Assembly: GCA_947630665.1 (NCBI GenBank)
Contig: CANRID010000004.1
Coordinates: forward strand, 34,907-98,906
From: an uncultured Bacteroidales bacterium
GTDB taxonomy: Bacteria > Bacteroidota > Bacteroidia > Bacteroidales > UBA932
Length of the DNA stretch: 64,000 nucleotides
Direction of reading: 5' to 3'
In this document: one piece after another, positions 1 through 10,876 of the stretch
How the letters are laid out: the number at the start of each line of letters is the position of its first letter
Numbering within the stretch: the stretch's first letter is position 1
Program-made: the position numbers and the translations under genes
The notes under the pieces: model-generated
Told to the model about the DNA's origin: nothing
Seen by the model: the letters and a program-made list of their open reading frames with translations, nothing else
Databases searched by the model: none

Positions 1-160
1 GGTTCATCTGTTTTATACTATTTGCATTAGGGCGGATTGTTATATTTTTGTTGATAAAATTTCGGTCTTTCCATACGGGCATCGGGTAAAAAAAAGTAAC
101 TTGCAACCCCCGGAATGCTATGACCGGATCCCCTCGTAATCGATTTAAAAATTATATATT

Positions 161-2686
161 ATGGCAATCTATACCTACCAGGAGGCATTGGAAGAAAGCG
201 TCAAGTATTTTAAAGGCGATGAATTGGCGGCTTCCGTCTGGATTAACAAGTATGCGATGAAGGATTCCTACGGGAATCTATATGAAAAATCTCCGGATGA
301 CATGCACCGCAGGCTGGCGAAGGAATTTGCCCGGATAGAGGCGAAATACCCGGAACCCATGCCGGAAGAGGAAATTTACGGGCTGTTAAAGGATTTTAAA
401 TATGTCATTCCCCAGGGAGGGCCTATGGCCGGAATCGGTAACAGCTACCAGATCGCTTCCCTGTCCAATTGCTTCGTAATAGGAAACGATACCTTAGCGG
501 ATTCTTACGGGGGAATCATGAAGATCGACGAGGAGCAGGTCCAGTTGATGAAAAGAAGAGGAGGGGTGGGGCATGATCTGTCCCATATACGGCCTGCGGG
601 GAGTCCGGTGCTTAACAGCGCATTGACTTCCACGGGAGTCGTGCCTTTTATGGAAAGGTATTCCAATTCCACCCGCGAAGTCGCTCAAGATGGTCGGCGG
701 GGGGCTCTGATGTTGTCTATTTCAATTAAGCATCCCGATTCGGAAAGCTTTATCGACGCCAAAATGGAACAGGGAAAGGTAACCGGCGCCAATGTTTCCG
801 TAAAGATAGATGACGAGTTTATGAAGGCCGCCCTGTCGGGAGAATTATATAAACAGCAATATCCGATAGATTCGGAGAATCCTAAAGTGGTTAAAACGAT
901 CAACGCCCAGAATTTATGGAAGAAAATCATTCATAATGCATGGAAATCGGCCGAGCCGGGAGTATTGTTCTGGGATACGATTCTAAGGGAGTCGGTGGCG
1001 GATTGTTATGCGGATCTGGGCTACAGGACGGTAAGTACGAATCCTTGCGGAGAGATTCCTCTGTGTCCGTACGATTCGTGCCGGTTGATAGCCATAAACT
1101 TATATTCCTATGTCAAGAATCCGTTTACTTCCGAAGCGGAATTCGATGCGGAGTTGTTTAAGGAACATGCGGTCAAGGCGATGAGGCTTATGGACGATCT
1201 GATCGACCTGGAAATGGAGAAAATAGAGGCGATCCTCGGGAAGATTCAAAGCGATCCGGAATCCTTGGATGTCAAAAGGACCGAGCTGGAGCTGTGGGAG
1301 AAGATCCGGAAAAAAACGTTGGGCGGAAGGCGTACCGGATTGGGTATAACGGCGGAAGGCGACATGCTGGCGGCTTTGGGGCTGCGCTACGGCTCGGATA
1401 AGGCGATCGAATTTGCAGTGAACGTACAGAAGATGTTAGCGGTGGAAGCGTATCGCTCTTCCGTGAAAATGGCCCGGGAAAGGGGAGCTTTTCCTATTTA
1501 CGATCCGAAAAGGGAAGAAAACAATCCGATGATAGACCGCATCCGGACCGAAGATCCTGCCCTGTATAAGGAAATGGTGAAAAACGGCCGCCGGAATATT
1601 TCCATGCTGACTATCGCCCCTACCGGAACCACCAGTCTGATGACCCAGACCACCTCCGGAATAGAACCGGTTTTCCTGCCGTTTTATATCCGCCGCCGGA
1701 AAGTGAATCCGAATGATAAAAATGCGGTTATTACTTTCAAGGATGATGTGGGCGACTGCTGGGAGGAATATTACGTATTCCATCATAAATTCCTGACATG
1801 GTGCCAGGTAAACGGGATTCCTAAAGAGGAGGTCGTGAAAATGCCGGTTAAGCAGGTAGAGGAATTGGTCAAGAAATCTCCTTATTATGGAGCGACTTCC
1901 GTAGATATAGACTGGGTGGCGAAAGTGAAAATGCAGGGAGGAATCCAGAAATGGGTGGATCATTCCATCAGCGTAACGGTAAACCTCCCCAATTCCGTAA
2001 CGGAAGAATTGGTGGCGAATGTCTATAAAACTGCTTGGGAGGTTGGCTGCAAGGGAGTTACGGTATATCGCGATGGATCCCGGGCAGGCGTGCTGGTAGC
2101 TGCCAGAGAAGATAAGAAAGAGGGAACGGTCATCAAACCCAAAAAACGCCCTAAGTCGCTCGAGGCGGATGTAATCCGTTTCCTGAACGGCAAGGAACAT
2201 TGGATCGCCTTAGTCGGGAAATTGAACGGAGTGCCGTACGAGATATTCACCGGTATAGTGGATGAAGATAGCCGCAGTATCCCGAGGTCGGTGGAAAAAG
2301 GTTTTATCGTAAAGGAAAAGGATGTGAATACGGGAGTGTCGCGGTATGATTTTCAATTCATAGACAAATATGGTTATACGAATATCGTCGGAGGAATCTC
2401 CCACATGTTCAATAAGGAATACTGGAATTATGCCAAGCTGATCTCCGGAGTGCTTCGGCACGGGATGCCTATCGTAGATGTGATAAACCTCATTAACGGC
2501 CTTCAGTTAGACAGCGAAACCATCAATACCTGGAAGAACGGAGTGGAGAGAAGCCTTAAAAGGTATATTCCCGACGGTACAAAGGACGATACGGGAAAAA
2601 GATGTACCAAATGCAATTCCAATAATCTGGTGTATCAGGAAGGATGCCTTGTATGTATGAATTGCGGGTATTCGAAATGCGGTTGA
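161..2686 (+). CDS. nrdJ: adenosylcobalamin-dependent (class II) ribonucleoside-diphosphate reductase
   Basis: 841 aa; SLSNCFV, STNPCGEIPL, NISMLTIAPTGTTS motifs; C-terminal CxxC...CxxC zinc-ribbon tail. Confidence 0.95.
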   Translation: MAIYTYQEALEESVKYFKGDELAASVWINKYAMKDSYGNLYEKSPDDMHRRLAKEFARIEAKYPEPMPEEEIYGLLKDFKYVIPQGGPMAGIGNSYQIASLSNCFVIGNDTLADSYGGIMKIDEEQVQLMKRRGGVGHDLSHIRPAGSPVLNSALTSTGVVPFMERYSNSTREVAQDGRRGALMLSISIKHPDSESFIDAKMEQGKVTGANVSVKIDDEFMKAALSGELYKQQYPIDSENPKVVKTINAQNLWKKIIHNAWKSAEPGVLFWDTILRESVADCYADLGYRTVSTNPCGEIPLCPYDSCRLIAINLYSYVKNPFTSEAEFDAELFKEHAVKAMRLMDDLIDLEMEKIEAILGKIQSDPESLDVKRTELELWEKIRKKTLGGRRTGLGITAEGDMLAALGLRYGSDKAIEFAVNVQKMLAVEAYRSSVKMARERGAFPIYDPKREENNPMIDRIRTEDPALYKEMVKNGRRNISMLTIAPTGTTSLMTQTTSGIEPVFLPFYIRRRKVNPNDKNAVITFKDDVGDCWEEYYVFHHKFLTWCQVNGIPKEEVVKMPVKQVEELVKKSPYYGATSVDIDWVAKVKMQGGIQKWVDHSISVTVNLPNSVTEELVANVYKTAWEVGCKGVTVYRDGSRAGVLVAAREDKKEGTVIKPKKRPKSLEADVIRFLNGKEHWIALVGKLNGVPYEIFTGIVDEDSRSIPRSVEKGFIVKEKDVNTGVSRYDFQFIDKYGYTNIVGGISHMFNKEYWNYAKLISGVLRHGMPIVDVINLINGLQLDSETINTWKNGVERSLKRYIPDGTKDDTGKRCTKCNSNNLVYQEGCLVCMNCGYSKCG

Positions 2687-2695
2687 TGGAATAAT

Positions 2696-3457
2696 ATGTT
2701 GTCTTATCCGAATGCGAAAATCAATATCGGCCTGAATGTGCTGGAAAAACGTCCCGATGGATTCCATAATATAGAGACGGTATTTTTTCCCGTACCCGAT
2801 TCTGACATTCTGGAAATAACGGAATCCTCCTTCCCGAAGATGTTCCGGTACGGCATCGAATATCCCGGCGATCCCCGGGAGGATCTATGTATGAGAGCTT
2901 ACGGGATGCTTAAAGACGATTTCGGGATCCCGCCGGTGGAAATCCATTTGTATAAAAGGCTGCCGGTAGGCGCCGGGTTGGGCGGAGGGTCTTCCGATGC
3001 GGCGTTTACCCTTAAAATGTTGAATGAAATGTTCGGCTTGGGACTCGCTCCGGAACGATTGGCGGAATACGCCGGGCGTTTGGGAAGCGATTGCCCTTTT
3101 TTCATTTACGACAAACCCATGCTGGGCCGGGGCCGCGGGGAAATTCTTGTTCCCGTTCCGGAAAATATACTGGACGGATATGAAATCCGGTTGGTATTTC
3201 CTCCGTATTTTATCTCTACCAAACAGGCGTACGGAGGCGTCACGCCCCGCAGAAAAGAAACGTCTTTGTCGGACCTGATACGGCTCCCGGTGGAAGAATG
3301 GAAAAATTTTATCGGAAACGATTTTGAGGAACATATTTTCAAGGCCGTACCGGAACTGGGGCGCCTTAAAGAGGAATTTTACAGGCAGGGAGCGGTGTAT
3401 GCCTCTATGAGCGGCAGCGGCAGCGCCTTGTTCGGCATCTTTAAACGCACGGAGTAA
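2696..3457 (+). CDS. ispE: 4-diphosphocytidyl-2-C-methyl-D-erythritol kinase
   Basis: GHMP kinase; AKINIGLNVLEKRPDGFHNIET and PVGAGLGGGSSDAA motifs. Confidence 0.95.
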   Translation: MLSYPNAKINIGLNVLEKRPDGFHNIETVFFPVPDSDILEITESSFPKMFRYGIEYPGDPREDLCMRAYGMLKDDFGIPPVEIHLYKRLPVGAGLGGGSSDAAFTLKMLNEMFGLGLAPERLAEYAGRLGSDCPFFIYDKPMLGRGRGEILVPVPENILDGYEIRLVFPPYFISTKQAYGGVTPRRKETSLSDLIRLPVEEWKNFIGNDFEEHIFKAVPELGRLKEEFYRQGAVYASMSGSGSALFGIFKRTE

Positions 3458-3471
3458 GGTCCGGCAATAAA

Positions 3472-3505
3472 AAAGCGGCTTTCCTGTTACCAGAATCGCC
3501 GCTTT
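3472..3505. terminator. hairpin terminator between convergent ispE and permease gene
   Basis: AAAGCGGC (3472-3479) / GCCGCTTT (3498-3505) perfect 8-bp stem flanked by A-run and T-rich sequence. Confidence 0.7.
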
Positions 3506-3616
3506 CTTGTGTACTAAAACCTAAACCTACACTTATAAGATGCAGCTGCCTGCATTTTCGTTGCAGAAAAAAATAAAAAAATTTGAAATTTTTTAATGCG
3601 GACCGGTCCCGTTGTA

Positions 3617-4840
3617 TCATTTGATGACCGAGGCGGGGATTCTTGCAATCAAATAACCGATGAAAGCCACTCCCGCGAATGTAATAAGGGAGTCTTCCCA
3701 CTGGATCATGACGGGGTAAGCGCTTACCAAGTAATTTCCGGGAATTGAAATGATGCCGAACTTCTGCTGGATGCCGGAAAGAACCAATCCCAAAACGATT
3801 CCTGCGATTGCTCCGGACAGAGAGATCAGCCAGCCCTGGTATATGAATATCTTTTTGAGCAATTGCCGGGGCGCTCCCATGCTTTTGTAGGTTTCCAGAT
3901 CGTTTTGTTTTTCCAGCATCAACAGGGAAAGAGAACCGAAAACATTTACGGAAATGATCAGGATGATAAAGAACAGGATCAGATAGACGGCGAATTTTTC
4001 CGAGCGCATCATTTTATACAGCACTTCGTTTTGCATATACCGGTTCTTTACCGTATAGTTTTCTCCCAATAATCTCCGGATTTCCTTTTCCGCCTGCAAG
4101 GCGGTACGCTCATCCGGCAGCGTGCCGGAGCCGTCGATCTTGAGATAAATCTCTACGGAGGTCGCTTCTCCGTTCCGGTAACCGATCAGCCGGGAGGCTG
4201 TTTCTATCGGGACGAAAATATAATTCTTATCGAATTCGGTATCTAAAGAGAGAATGCCGCCGGGGTAGAGACGTTCACTGCGCAGCCCGGAGGCGGGATT
4301 GATCAGGGACACCTCTTTTTTGCGATCGGGGAAATAAATATCCAAAGGACTGAGGAACCTTACTCTCAGCTGCAGGTCCTGGGCCAGCCTTTTCCCGATG
4401 ACGGCATGGGGAATTTCTCCTTTATATCTTATGAATTCCCCCTCGGTAAGAAACGGGGTCAGTTTCCCGGAGGCTGCGAAGGTGCTGTCTATCCCTTTGA
4501 TGGTGGCGATGGCGTGGTTGTCGTTGTACTGTACGGCAACGTTCTCTTCGATTACCGGACATGCGGCCTGCACCTGCGGAAGATTCCGGACGAGGCTGAA
4601 CGCTTCCGTTTCCGTCTGCAGGATTTTGCCGCTGCGGGGAGTAACGATGAAATCGGGCTGAAAACTCTCGTAACGGGAGCGGATAAAATGATCGAATCCG
4701 TTATATACGGAGAGGATTATGATGAGGGCCATGCACCCGATACCGATTCCTATTGCGCTGATCAGGGAAATGATATTGATTACGTTGCTGGATTTTTTGG
4801 CCAGCAGGTATCTCTTGGCTATGAACAATGGCAGATGCAA
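3617..4840 (-). CDS. LolC/E-type lipoprotein-releasing ABC transporter permease (FtsX-like)
   Basis: 407 aa; FIAKRYLLAKKSSNVINIISLISAIGIGIGCMALI N-terminus and FtsX-like C-terminal TM block. Confidence 0.88.
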   Translation of the reverse strand: MHLPLFIAKRYLLAKKSSNVINIISLISAIGIGIGCMALIIILSVYNGFDHFIRSRYESFQPDFIVTPRSGKILQTETEAFSLVRNLPQVQAACPVIEENVAVQYNDNHAIATIKGIDSTFAASGKLTPFLTEGEFIRYKGEIPHAVIGKRLAQDLQLRVRFLSPLDIYFPDRKKEVSLINPASGLRSERLYPGGILSLDTEFDKNYIFVPIETASRLIGYRNGEATSVEIYLKIDGSGTLPDERTALQAEKEIRRLLGENYTVKNRYMQNEVLYKMMRSEKFAVYLILFFIILIISVNVFGSLSLLMLEKQNDLETYKSMGAPRQLLKKIFIYQGWLISLSGAIAGIVLGLVLSGIQQKFGIISIPGNYLVSAYPVMIQWEDSLITFAGVAFIGYLIARIPASVIK

Positions 4841-4916
4841 GGGAGCAAGGTATTTTGTTCGGAATATATTTTGTCGGACGTATCGGTCGGGTGTTTCCGC
4901 AAAGACACGGGACGGC

Positions 4917-5261
4917 CTATTTTTTCAATAGCTCGTCTATATGTTCGGCGTAGTCGAGAGACCCGTCCAAATAAAAGGCCAGTTCCGGAACGATTCTCAG
5001 CTGCTTGGCTACCAACCTTCCCAATTCCCCCCTGATCGTTCTGGAAGAATCTTTGATGATTTCCAGTATTTTCTGCGCCTTTCCCGATGGAAATACGCTT
5101 ATGAATACTTTGGCGAATGAGAGGTCGGGGCTTATCCGTACCTCGCTTACAGTTACCAATGCGCCGTCGAAAGCCGCCATGCCTTTACTCCGGATGATTT
5201 CGGCCAGGTCTTTCTGTATTTGTTTCGCCACTTTCTGTTGTCTGGTGCTTTCTCCTTCCAT
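4917..5261 (-). CDS. rbfA: 30S ribosome-binding factor RbfA
   Basis: 114 aa; ESTRQQKVAKQIQKDLAEI...VRISPDLSFAKVFISVFP; LRIVPELAFYLDGSLDYAEHIDELL. Confidence 0.93.
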   Translation of the reverse strand: MEGESTRQQKVAKQIQKDLAEIIRSKGMAAFDGALVTVSEVRISPDLSFAKVFISVFPSGKAQKILEIIKDSSRTIRGELGRLVAKQLRIVPELAFYLDGSLDYAEHIDELLKK

Positions 5262-5269
5262 ATTGCGTA

Positions 5270-6559
5270 TTACTTGAATTTCAGAATGTAATAATTCTTT
5301 TTCCCTTTTTGGATCAGGATGTATTTCCCTCTCAGCAGATATTCTTCTCCCAAAATGCCGTCGATGGCGGTGAATTTTTCTTTATTCACGCTCAGTCCGT
5401 TAGCCTGGATCATTTTCCTGCATTCCCCTTTGGACGGGAAAATATCGGTATCCACAGCCAACAGGTCTATAATGTTTTTCCCCAACTTGTCTCTATCTAA
5501 TTCATATTGGGGAACCCCTTCGAAAACGGATAAGAAGGTAGGCTCATCGAGTTTCTTCAATTGCTCGGGAGTAGAATGGCCGAACAGGATTCCCGAGGCC
5601 TCCACCGCCTTTTCGTATTCTTCCGTTCCATGCACCATTATCGTGATTTCCTTGGCCAGCAATTTTTGCAGATTTCTCAGGTGAGGTTCTTTCAGATGTT
5701 CCTCTATGGCGTTTTCTATCTCTTCGCGACCCAGCAGAGTAAATATCTTTATATATTTCCGGGCGTCTTCATCGCTGACGTTCAGCCAGAACTGGTAGAA
5801 AGTATAAGGGGAGGTATAATTGGGATCCAACCAGATATTTCCCTTCTCGGTTTTTCCGAATTTGCCTCCGTCGGCTTTGGTAATCAACGGACAGGTAAGC
5901 GCATAGGCTTCGCCCCCGGTTTTTCTCCGGATAAGTTCCGTCCCGGTGGTGATGTTTCCCCACTGGTCGCTTCCTCCCATCTGCAATTTGCAGTTCGCAT
6001 GCTGGTAGAGATACAGGTAATCGTATCCCTGTACCAGCTGGTAAGTAAATTCCGTAAATGACATCCCTTCCCGTTCCTCTCCGTTGAGCCTCTTTTTTAC
6101 GGAATCCTTGCTCATCATGTAGTTGACGGTGATGTGTTTTCCGATATCCCGGATAAAAGCCAGAAAAGTATAGTCTTTCATCCAGTCGTAATTGTTTACT
6201 AACACGGCGGCGTTGGGCTTGTCCGAATCGAAGTCTAAAAACCGGGCGAGCTGTTTTTTTATGGCTTCCTGATTATGACGCAGGGTCTGTTCATCCAACA
6301 GGTTCCTTTCCGCGCTTTTCATAGAGGGATCTCCGATCATTCCGGTAGCTCCTCCTACCAGGGCGTACGGTTTATGTCCGCAATTCTGGAAATGTTTCAA
6401 CATCATAATGCTGACTAAATGTCCGATGTGAAGCGAATCGGCGGTAGGGTCTATTCCCACATAGGCGGAAGTAGGCTCTTTCATCAATTGTTCCTCGGTG
6501 CCGGGCATCAGGGTATGGATCATTCCTCTCCAGGTAAGTTCCTCTACAAAATTCTTCAT
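5270..6559 (-). CDS. tyrS: tyrosyl-tRNA synthetase
   Basis: 429 aa; [36 protein letters not shown] motifs. Confidence 0.97.
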   Translation of the reverse strand: MKNFVEELTWRGMIHTLMPGTEEQLMKEPTSAYVGIDPTADSLHIGHLVSIMMLKHFQNCGHKPYALVGGATGMIGDPSMKSAERNLLDEQTLRHNQEAIKKQLARFLDFDSDKPNAAVLVNNYDWMKDYTFLAFIRDIGKHITVNYMMSKDSVKKRLNGEEREGMSFTEFTYQLVQGYDYLYLYQHANCKLQMGGSDQWGNITTGTELIRRKTGGEAYALTCPLITKADGGKFGKTEKGNIWLDPNYTSPYTFYQFWLNVSDEDARKYIKIFTLLGREEIENAIEEHLKEPHLRNLQKLLAKEITIMVHGTEEYEKAVEASGILFGHSTPEQLKKLDEPTFLSVFEGVPQYELDRDKLGKNIIDLLAVDTDIFPSKGECRKMIQANGLSVNKEKFTAIDGILGEEYLLRGKYILIQKGKKNYYILKFK

Positions 6560-6699
6560 CGTATGAATTAAAAAATTAGTGTTCGATTGTGAAATACAAT
6601 TTAAAAGATTTTGAATGGTGCAAAGGTAGGAAAATTTCCCGAATGAAAATTTTCCGTAACTTTACGGATTGTTAATTAATTTTAAGAAACTCTACCGAT

Positions 6700-8178
6700 A
6701 TGAAAAAATGGTTTAGAATATTATTGTCGGCGAACCTGATAACAGGTTTGTTTTTAAGTATTTCCCTCATAGCGGGGACGAATGCGGCGCAGCAGCCGGA
6801 CGGCACCCGGTATTTGCAGACGGCGCCCGGGCAGGAGAAAGAAGCTGCCGGATATTTGCTCAAGCGATTGGAGTCTTTGGGCCAGGAGGCCGGGGTTGTC
6901 ATTTCGGACATAAAGAAATTGGAGGTGTCTCCCAAAATGGCGGATCCGTTCACGGAAAAATACGTTTTATTTATAGAGCAGCCCATAGATCACGCAGACC
7001 TTTCCAAAGGTACGTTCCGTCAGCGTGTCGTCGTAGCCCATGCGGGGGAAGACCGGCCTACGGTGATAGTGACCGAAGGGTACGGAGCCGCCTACGGATT
7101 AAATCCTTCCTACCGGGAAGAATTGTCCCGGATGTTCAATACCAATATCGTTTTGGTGGAACACCGTTATTTTATGGATTCTTGTCCGTTCCGGCAGGAG
7201 GAGGGGAAAACCGTTTCGGACGAGGAACTGAATTGGGATTATATGACCGCTGTCCAGGCCGCCGCCGATCTTCATCGGATCAACATGGCTTTCAAGCATA
7301 TTTATAAGGGGAAATGGATAGCGTCCGGAATCAGCAAAGGCGGACAGACCGCCATGTTCTATACGGCTTACTATCCGGAGGATATCGATGTTTCCGTGCC
7401 TTATGTGGGGCCTCTTTGCCGGGCAGTGGAGGATGGACGCCACGAACCGTTCTTGGCGAAAATGGCAGGAACGGCGGCCGACCGCCAGAAGATACTGGAG
7501 TTCCAGAAGGAGATATTGAAAAGAAGGGACAAAATCCAGCCGATGTTCGAACAGTTGGCGCAGGAGAAGAAATACAAGTTCAGGATGCCCATAAGCGAAG
7601 TATATGATTATTGCGTGCTGGAGTTTTCATTCGCTTTCTGGCAATGGGGCCGGAAAACTGCCGACATTCCGGATCCGGCTACGGCCGACGATGAACAGAT
7701 GTTCAAATATTTTAATTCCATCAGCGGCCCCGACTATTTTGCGGAGGGGGATCCTACGGCTCCGTTTTTCGTTCAGGCCGCCAAGGAATTGGGATATTAC
7801 GGATACGATACGAAGCCTTTCAAGGGGCTGCTGACCATTAAAAGCTCCAAAGGTTATCTGAACCGGATCTTCGTTCCGCAATCCCGGACGTTCGAATTCG
7901 ATAAGTATTTATATAAGAAAATCAAGAAGTTTCTCGAGACGACCGACAACAAAATGTTGTTTGTATATGGCCAGTATGATCCGTGGAGTGCGGTAATGCC
8001 TGTGGCGCCGGTAAAGAACGAGGTTTTGCGTGCCAAAGGAAAGGGCCGCGAAAATATCCGTCTGTTTATAGAGCCTGCCGGCAGTCACAGATCCCGCATA
8101 TCCTCGCTGCCCGGACCTCTCAAGGAGGAAGCTGTCGGGATACTGAGCGGATGGTTAGGCGAGCGCCCTCGGGAATAA
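6700..8178 (+). CDS. secreted S28/S37-type serine (tripeptidyl) aminopeptidase
   Basis: signal peptide; VLVEHRYF; ASGISKGGQTAMFYTAYYPEDID nucleophile motif; C-terminal GQYDPWSA and GSHRSR. Confidence 0.85.
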   Translation: MKKWFRILLSANLITGLFLSISLIAGTNAAQQPDGTRYLQTAPGQEKEAAGYLLKRLESLGQEAGVVISDIKKLEVSPKMADPFTEKYVLFIEQPIDHADLSKGTFRQRVVVAHAGEDRPTVIVTEGYGAAYGLNPSYREELSRMFNTNIVLVEHRYFMDSCPFRQEEGKTVSDEELNWDYMTAVQAAADLHRINMAFKHIYKGKWIASGISKGGQTAMFYTAYYPEDIDVSVPYVGPLCRAVEDGRHEPFLAKMAGTAADRQKILEFQKEILKRRDKIQPMFEQLAQEKKYKFRMPISEVYDYCVLEFSFAFWQWGRKTADIPDPATADDEQMFKYFNSISGPDYFAEGDPTAPFFVQAAKELGYYGYDTKPFKGLLTIKSSKGYLNRIFVPQSRTFEFDKYLYKKIKKFLETTDNKMLFVYGQYDPWSAVMPVAPVKNEVLRAKGKGRENIRLFIEPAGSHRSRISSLPGPLKEEAVGILSGWLGERPRE

Positions 8179-8188
8179 ATAATGCGAT

Positions 8189-9130
8189 ATGTTGGAATTT
8201 AAGGAGATAGAGCTGTCTGACAAGCCCTGGGTAAATGAATTTTTCCGGTATTCCGATTTGCGGAGTAGCGAAAACAATTTTACCTCCCTGTTTATATGGA
8301 AGAATATTTATCATACCCGGATATGCCGCTATAAGGATTTCTTGTTGGTGCGTTCCGGTTATGAGTATCCCGACAATACAGAGAGCGCCTATTATTTGTT
8401 CCCTTTCGGCAAGGGCGATGTGAGGGAAGCTGTTGAAGCTATGCGGGAGGATGCGCGCAGCTTGGGGGCGTCCTTTAATATGAGTTCGGTGTCGGTGGGG
8501 CAGAAGGCTGTTCTGGAAGAACTGTATCCGGAGAAATTCCGGTACATACTTGTCCGGGACAGTTTCGATTATGTTTATAATGCGGCGGATCTCATAACGC
8601 TCAAGGGGAGGAAATATCAGCCCAAGAGAAATCATATCGCACGGTTCAAGGAACTTCCCGACTGGGAATACGAGGCTGTCGGGACGCATAATATACAGGA
8701 ATGCGCCGCGATGAACGACCATTGGTGCAAAATGTACGGCTGTAAGGAAAACCTTTCCATGACCCAGGAATCCTGTGCGGTAAGGTGCGCCATTAAAAAT
8801 TTTGAAGGATTGGGGCTTAAGGGCGGACTGCTCAGGGTGGAAGGGAAGGTCGTGGCGTTCAGCTTAGGAGAAATGACGAACTCGGATACTTTTCTGGTAC
8901 ATATAGAGAAGGCTTTTGCGAATATAAACGGCGCTTATCCCGTTATCAATCAGGAGTTTCTCATTCATCAAATGATAACGCCCTATATGCCGGGCGAGGA
9001 TCTGACGCCGGAACGAATCGGCTTTAAATATGTTAACAGAGAGGATGATGCGGGGGATGAGGGACTTAGAAAAGCGAAACTGCAATATCATCCCGCTTTT
9101 TTGATAGAGAAATATGTGGTGCGGGAATAA
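8189..9130 (+). CDS. DUF2156 / phosphatidylglycerol lysyltransferase C-terminal-domain-like protein
   Basis: GNAT-like fold pattern; LKGRKYQPKRNHIARFKE, YPVINQEFL, KYVNREDDAGDEGLRKAKLQYHP. Confidence 0.85.
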   Translation: MLEFKEIELSDKPWVNEFFRYSDLRSSENNFTSLFIWKNIYHTRICRYKDFLLVRSGYEYPDNTESAYYLFPFGKGDVREAVEAMREDARSLGASFNMSSVSVGQKAVLEELYPEKFRYILVRDSFDYVYNAADLITLKGRKYQPKRNHIARFKELPDWEYEAVGTHNIQECAAMNDHWCKMYGCKENLSMTQESCAVRCAIKNFEGLGLKGGLLRVEGKVVAFSLGEMTNSDTFLVHIEKAFANINGAYPVINQEFLIHQMITPYMPGEDLTPERIGFKYVNREDDAGDEGLRKAKLQYHPAFLIEKYVVRE

Positions 9131-9174
9131 GAAATTTAGTTATATTTGCAGCATGAACCAATAACCGTTATAAT

Positions 9175-10227
9175 TTGGAACCTCCCAGTAGTTTAACATT
9201 AGAGATTCTTTATTTGGGGATCAGCCTGATCTTTCTTTTGGTTTGTTCTGCCTTGATTTCCGGCAGCGAAGTGGCGTTTTTTTCTTTATCACCCAAACAA
9301 ATGGATGATCTGAAAGAGGAACGTAACGATAAACGGAATCAGAAAGTGCTCCGGCTGCTTTCCGATCCCGAATATCTGTTGGGATCTATCCTTCAGGGAA
9401 ACAACCTGGTAAATATCCTGATCGTTTTATTGTCCACCACTTTATTGGGGATGCTTTTTGATTTCGACGGCAGACCCGTGTTGGGATTTTTAGTCAAGAC
9501 GGTCATCGTAACGTTTATCTTAGTGCTTTTCGGGGAGGTGCTTCCCAAACTTATCGCTACGCATTGCCCGGTGAAATTCGCCCGGTTCATGAGCGGTCCG
9601 CTGTTGTTTATCAGCCCTGTGACCCGGCCGTTTAATTATCTGATGAGCCGGTTCGCCAGCCGGGTAACCCATAATATTCCGCTGCGGGGAGAAGTGACAC
9701 TGGAGGAATTGGAAAAAGCCGTGGATCTGGCTACCCCGGGCGCGAGCGAGGAAAAAAAGATTCTGAAAGGGATCGTAAAACTTCCCACCACCGATGTGCG
9801 GAAGATTATGAAGCCCCGCGTGGATGTGGCGGCCATAGATATGGGAATGACTACGGAGGAGGTGATCGCACTTGCCTCTGAACGGGGATTTTCCCGGCTG
9901 CCCGTGTATCAGGAGAGCTTGGACAATATAAAAGGATTTCTGTACATTAAGGATATGCTTCCGTATTTGTTGGATAAAAATGACAAGTTCGGTTGGAAAA
10001 AACATATCAGGCAAGCGTATTATGTTCCCGAGAGCAAGAAGATCAACGATCTGCTGGAAGAATTCCGGGCTAAGAAAATACATCTGGCGGTGGTGGTGGA
10101 CGAATACGGAGGTACGGACGGAATCGTAACGCTGGAAGATATTCTGGAAGAGATAGTGGGGGAGATCGTGGATGAGTCCGATTTTGATGAATTGCTTCAG
10201 AAAGAAAATATTAATCACATTAAATAA
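9175..10227 (+). CDS. gldE: gliding motility-associated CNNM/CBS-domain protein GldE
   Basis: DUF21 TM region (ISGSEVAFFSLSP), CBS pair, VVDEYGGTDGIVTLEDILEEIVGEI; apparent TTG start. Confidence 0.88.
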   Translation: MEPPSSLTLEILYLGISLIFLLVCSALISGSEVAFFSLSPKQMDDLKEERNDKRNQKVLRLLSDPEYLLGSILQGNNLVNILIVLLSTTLLGMLFDFDGRPVLGFLVKTVIVTFILVLFGEVLPKLIATHCPVKFARFMSGPLLFISPVTRPFNYLMSRFASRVTHNIPLRGEVTLEELEKAVDLATPGASEEKKILKGIVKLPTTDVRKIMKPRVDVAAIDMGMTTEEVIALASERGFSRLPVYQESLDNIKGFLYIKDMLPYLLDKNDKFGWKKHIRQAYYVPESKKINDLLEEFRAKKIHLAVVVDEYGGTDGIVTLEDILEEIVGEIVDESDFDELLQKENINHIK

Positions 10228-10228
10228 A

Positions 10229-10864
10229 ATGGCGCTGTATTTAAGGAAAGAGCTGGAAAGCGGAGCGGAAATTTCCGTATGGGAAGTAACCGAAAGCGAA
10301 GAGGAGCTTCTGAAAATCATTTCGATACCCAACGAGGAACTGGAAGAACTTTATCTTACCAAGAGCGGTGCGCGCAGAAGAGAGAAACTGGCGGTCAGAG
10401 CCTTGCTGAATACTATTTTCGAAGATAAAGTATATTTGGGGCATCATGATAACGGGAGCCCTTTTATCCAGAATAATTCCACCCATATAAGCATAACGCA
10501 CACCAACCGTTTCGTGGCGATCATTACCCATCCTACGGAAGATGTGGGAATAGATATCGAATCCGTAAAAAGAGATTTTTCCGCGGTCGAGAAAAAGGCC
10601 TTGTCCCCGGACGAGCGGGAAGATCTGTCCGATAAAAACAGAAATCTGCAGTTAGCTATCTACTGGTGCGCCAAAGAGGCCATCTATAAACGGATGAGCC
10701 AGCACGGGGTGGACTTTGCAAGGCAAATGGAAATAGATAAATTCAATCCTAAGGAAGAAGGCGAAATAGATGCCACTTTTATTTTCAAGGACGGCATGGA
10801 GGAGAACTTCGGCCTGCAGTACGAAGTCTTTGAAGACCATGTAATGGTCTGGTTAGTAGGCTAA
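10229..10864 (+). CDS. 4'-phosphopantetheinyl transferase superfamily protein
   Basis: ORF track start at 10172 overlaps gldE; ATG at 10229 preferred (MALYLRKE); ISITHTNRFVAI, VGIDIESVKRDF, WCAKEAIYK motifs. Confidence 0.87.
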   Translation: MALYLRKELESGAEISVWEVTESEEELLKIISIPNEELEELYLTKSGARRREKLAVRALLNTIFEDKVYLGHHDNGSPFIQNNSTHISITHTNRFVAIITHPTEDVGIDIESVKRDFSAVEKKALSPDEREDLSDKNRNLQLAIYWCAKEAIYKRMSQHGVDFARQMEIDKFNPKEEGEIDATFIFKDGMEENFGLQYEVFEDHVMVWLVG

Positions 10865-10876
10865 AGACGGGATTGG

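Noticed and set aside
1436-2200. 254-aa minus-strand ORF inside nrdJ
   Set aside because: Antisense shadow of the RNR coding region; no recognisable motifs.
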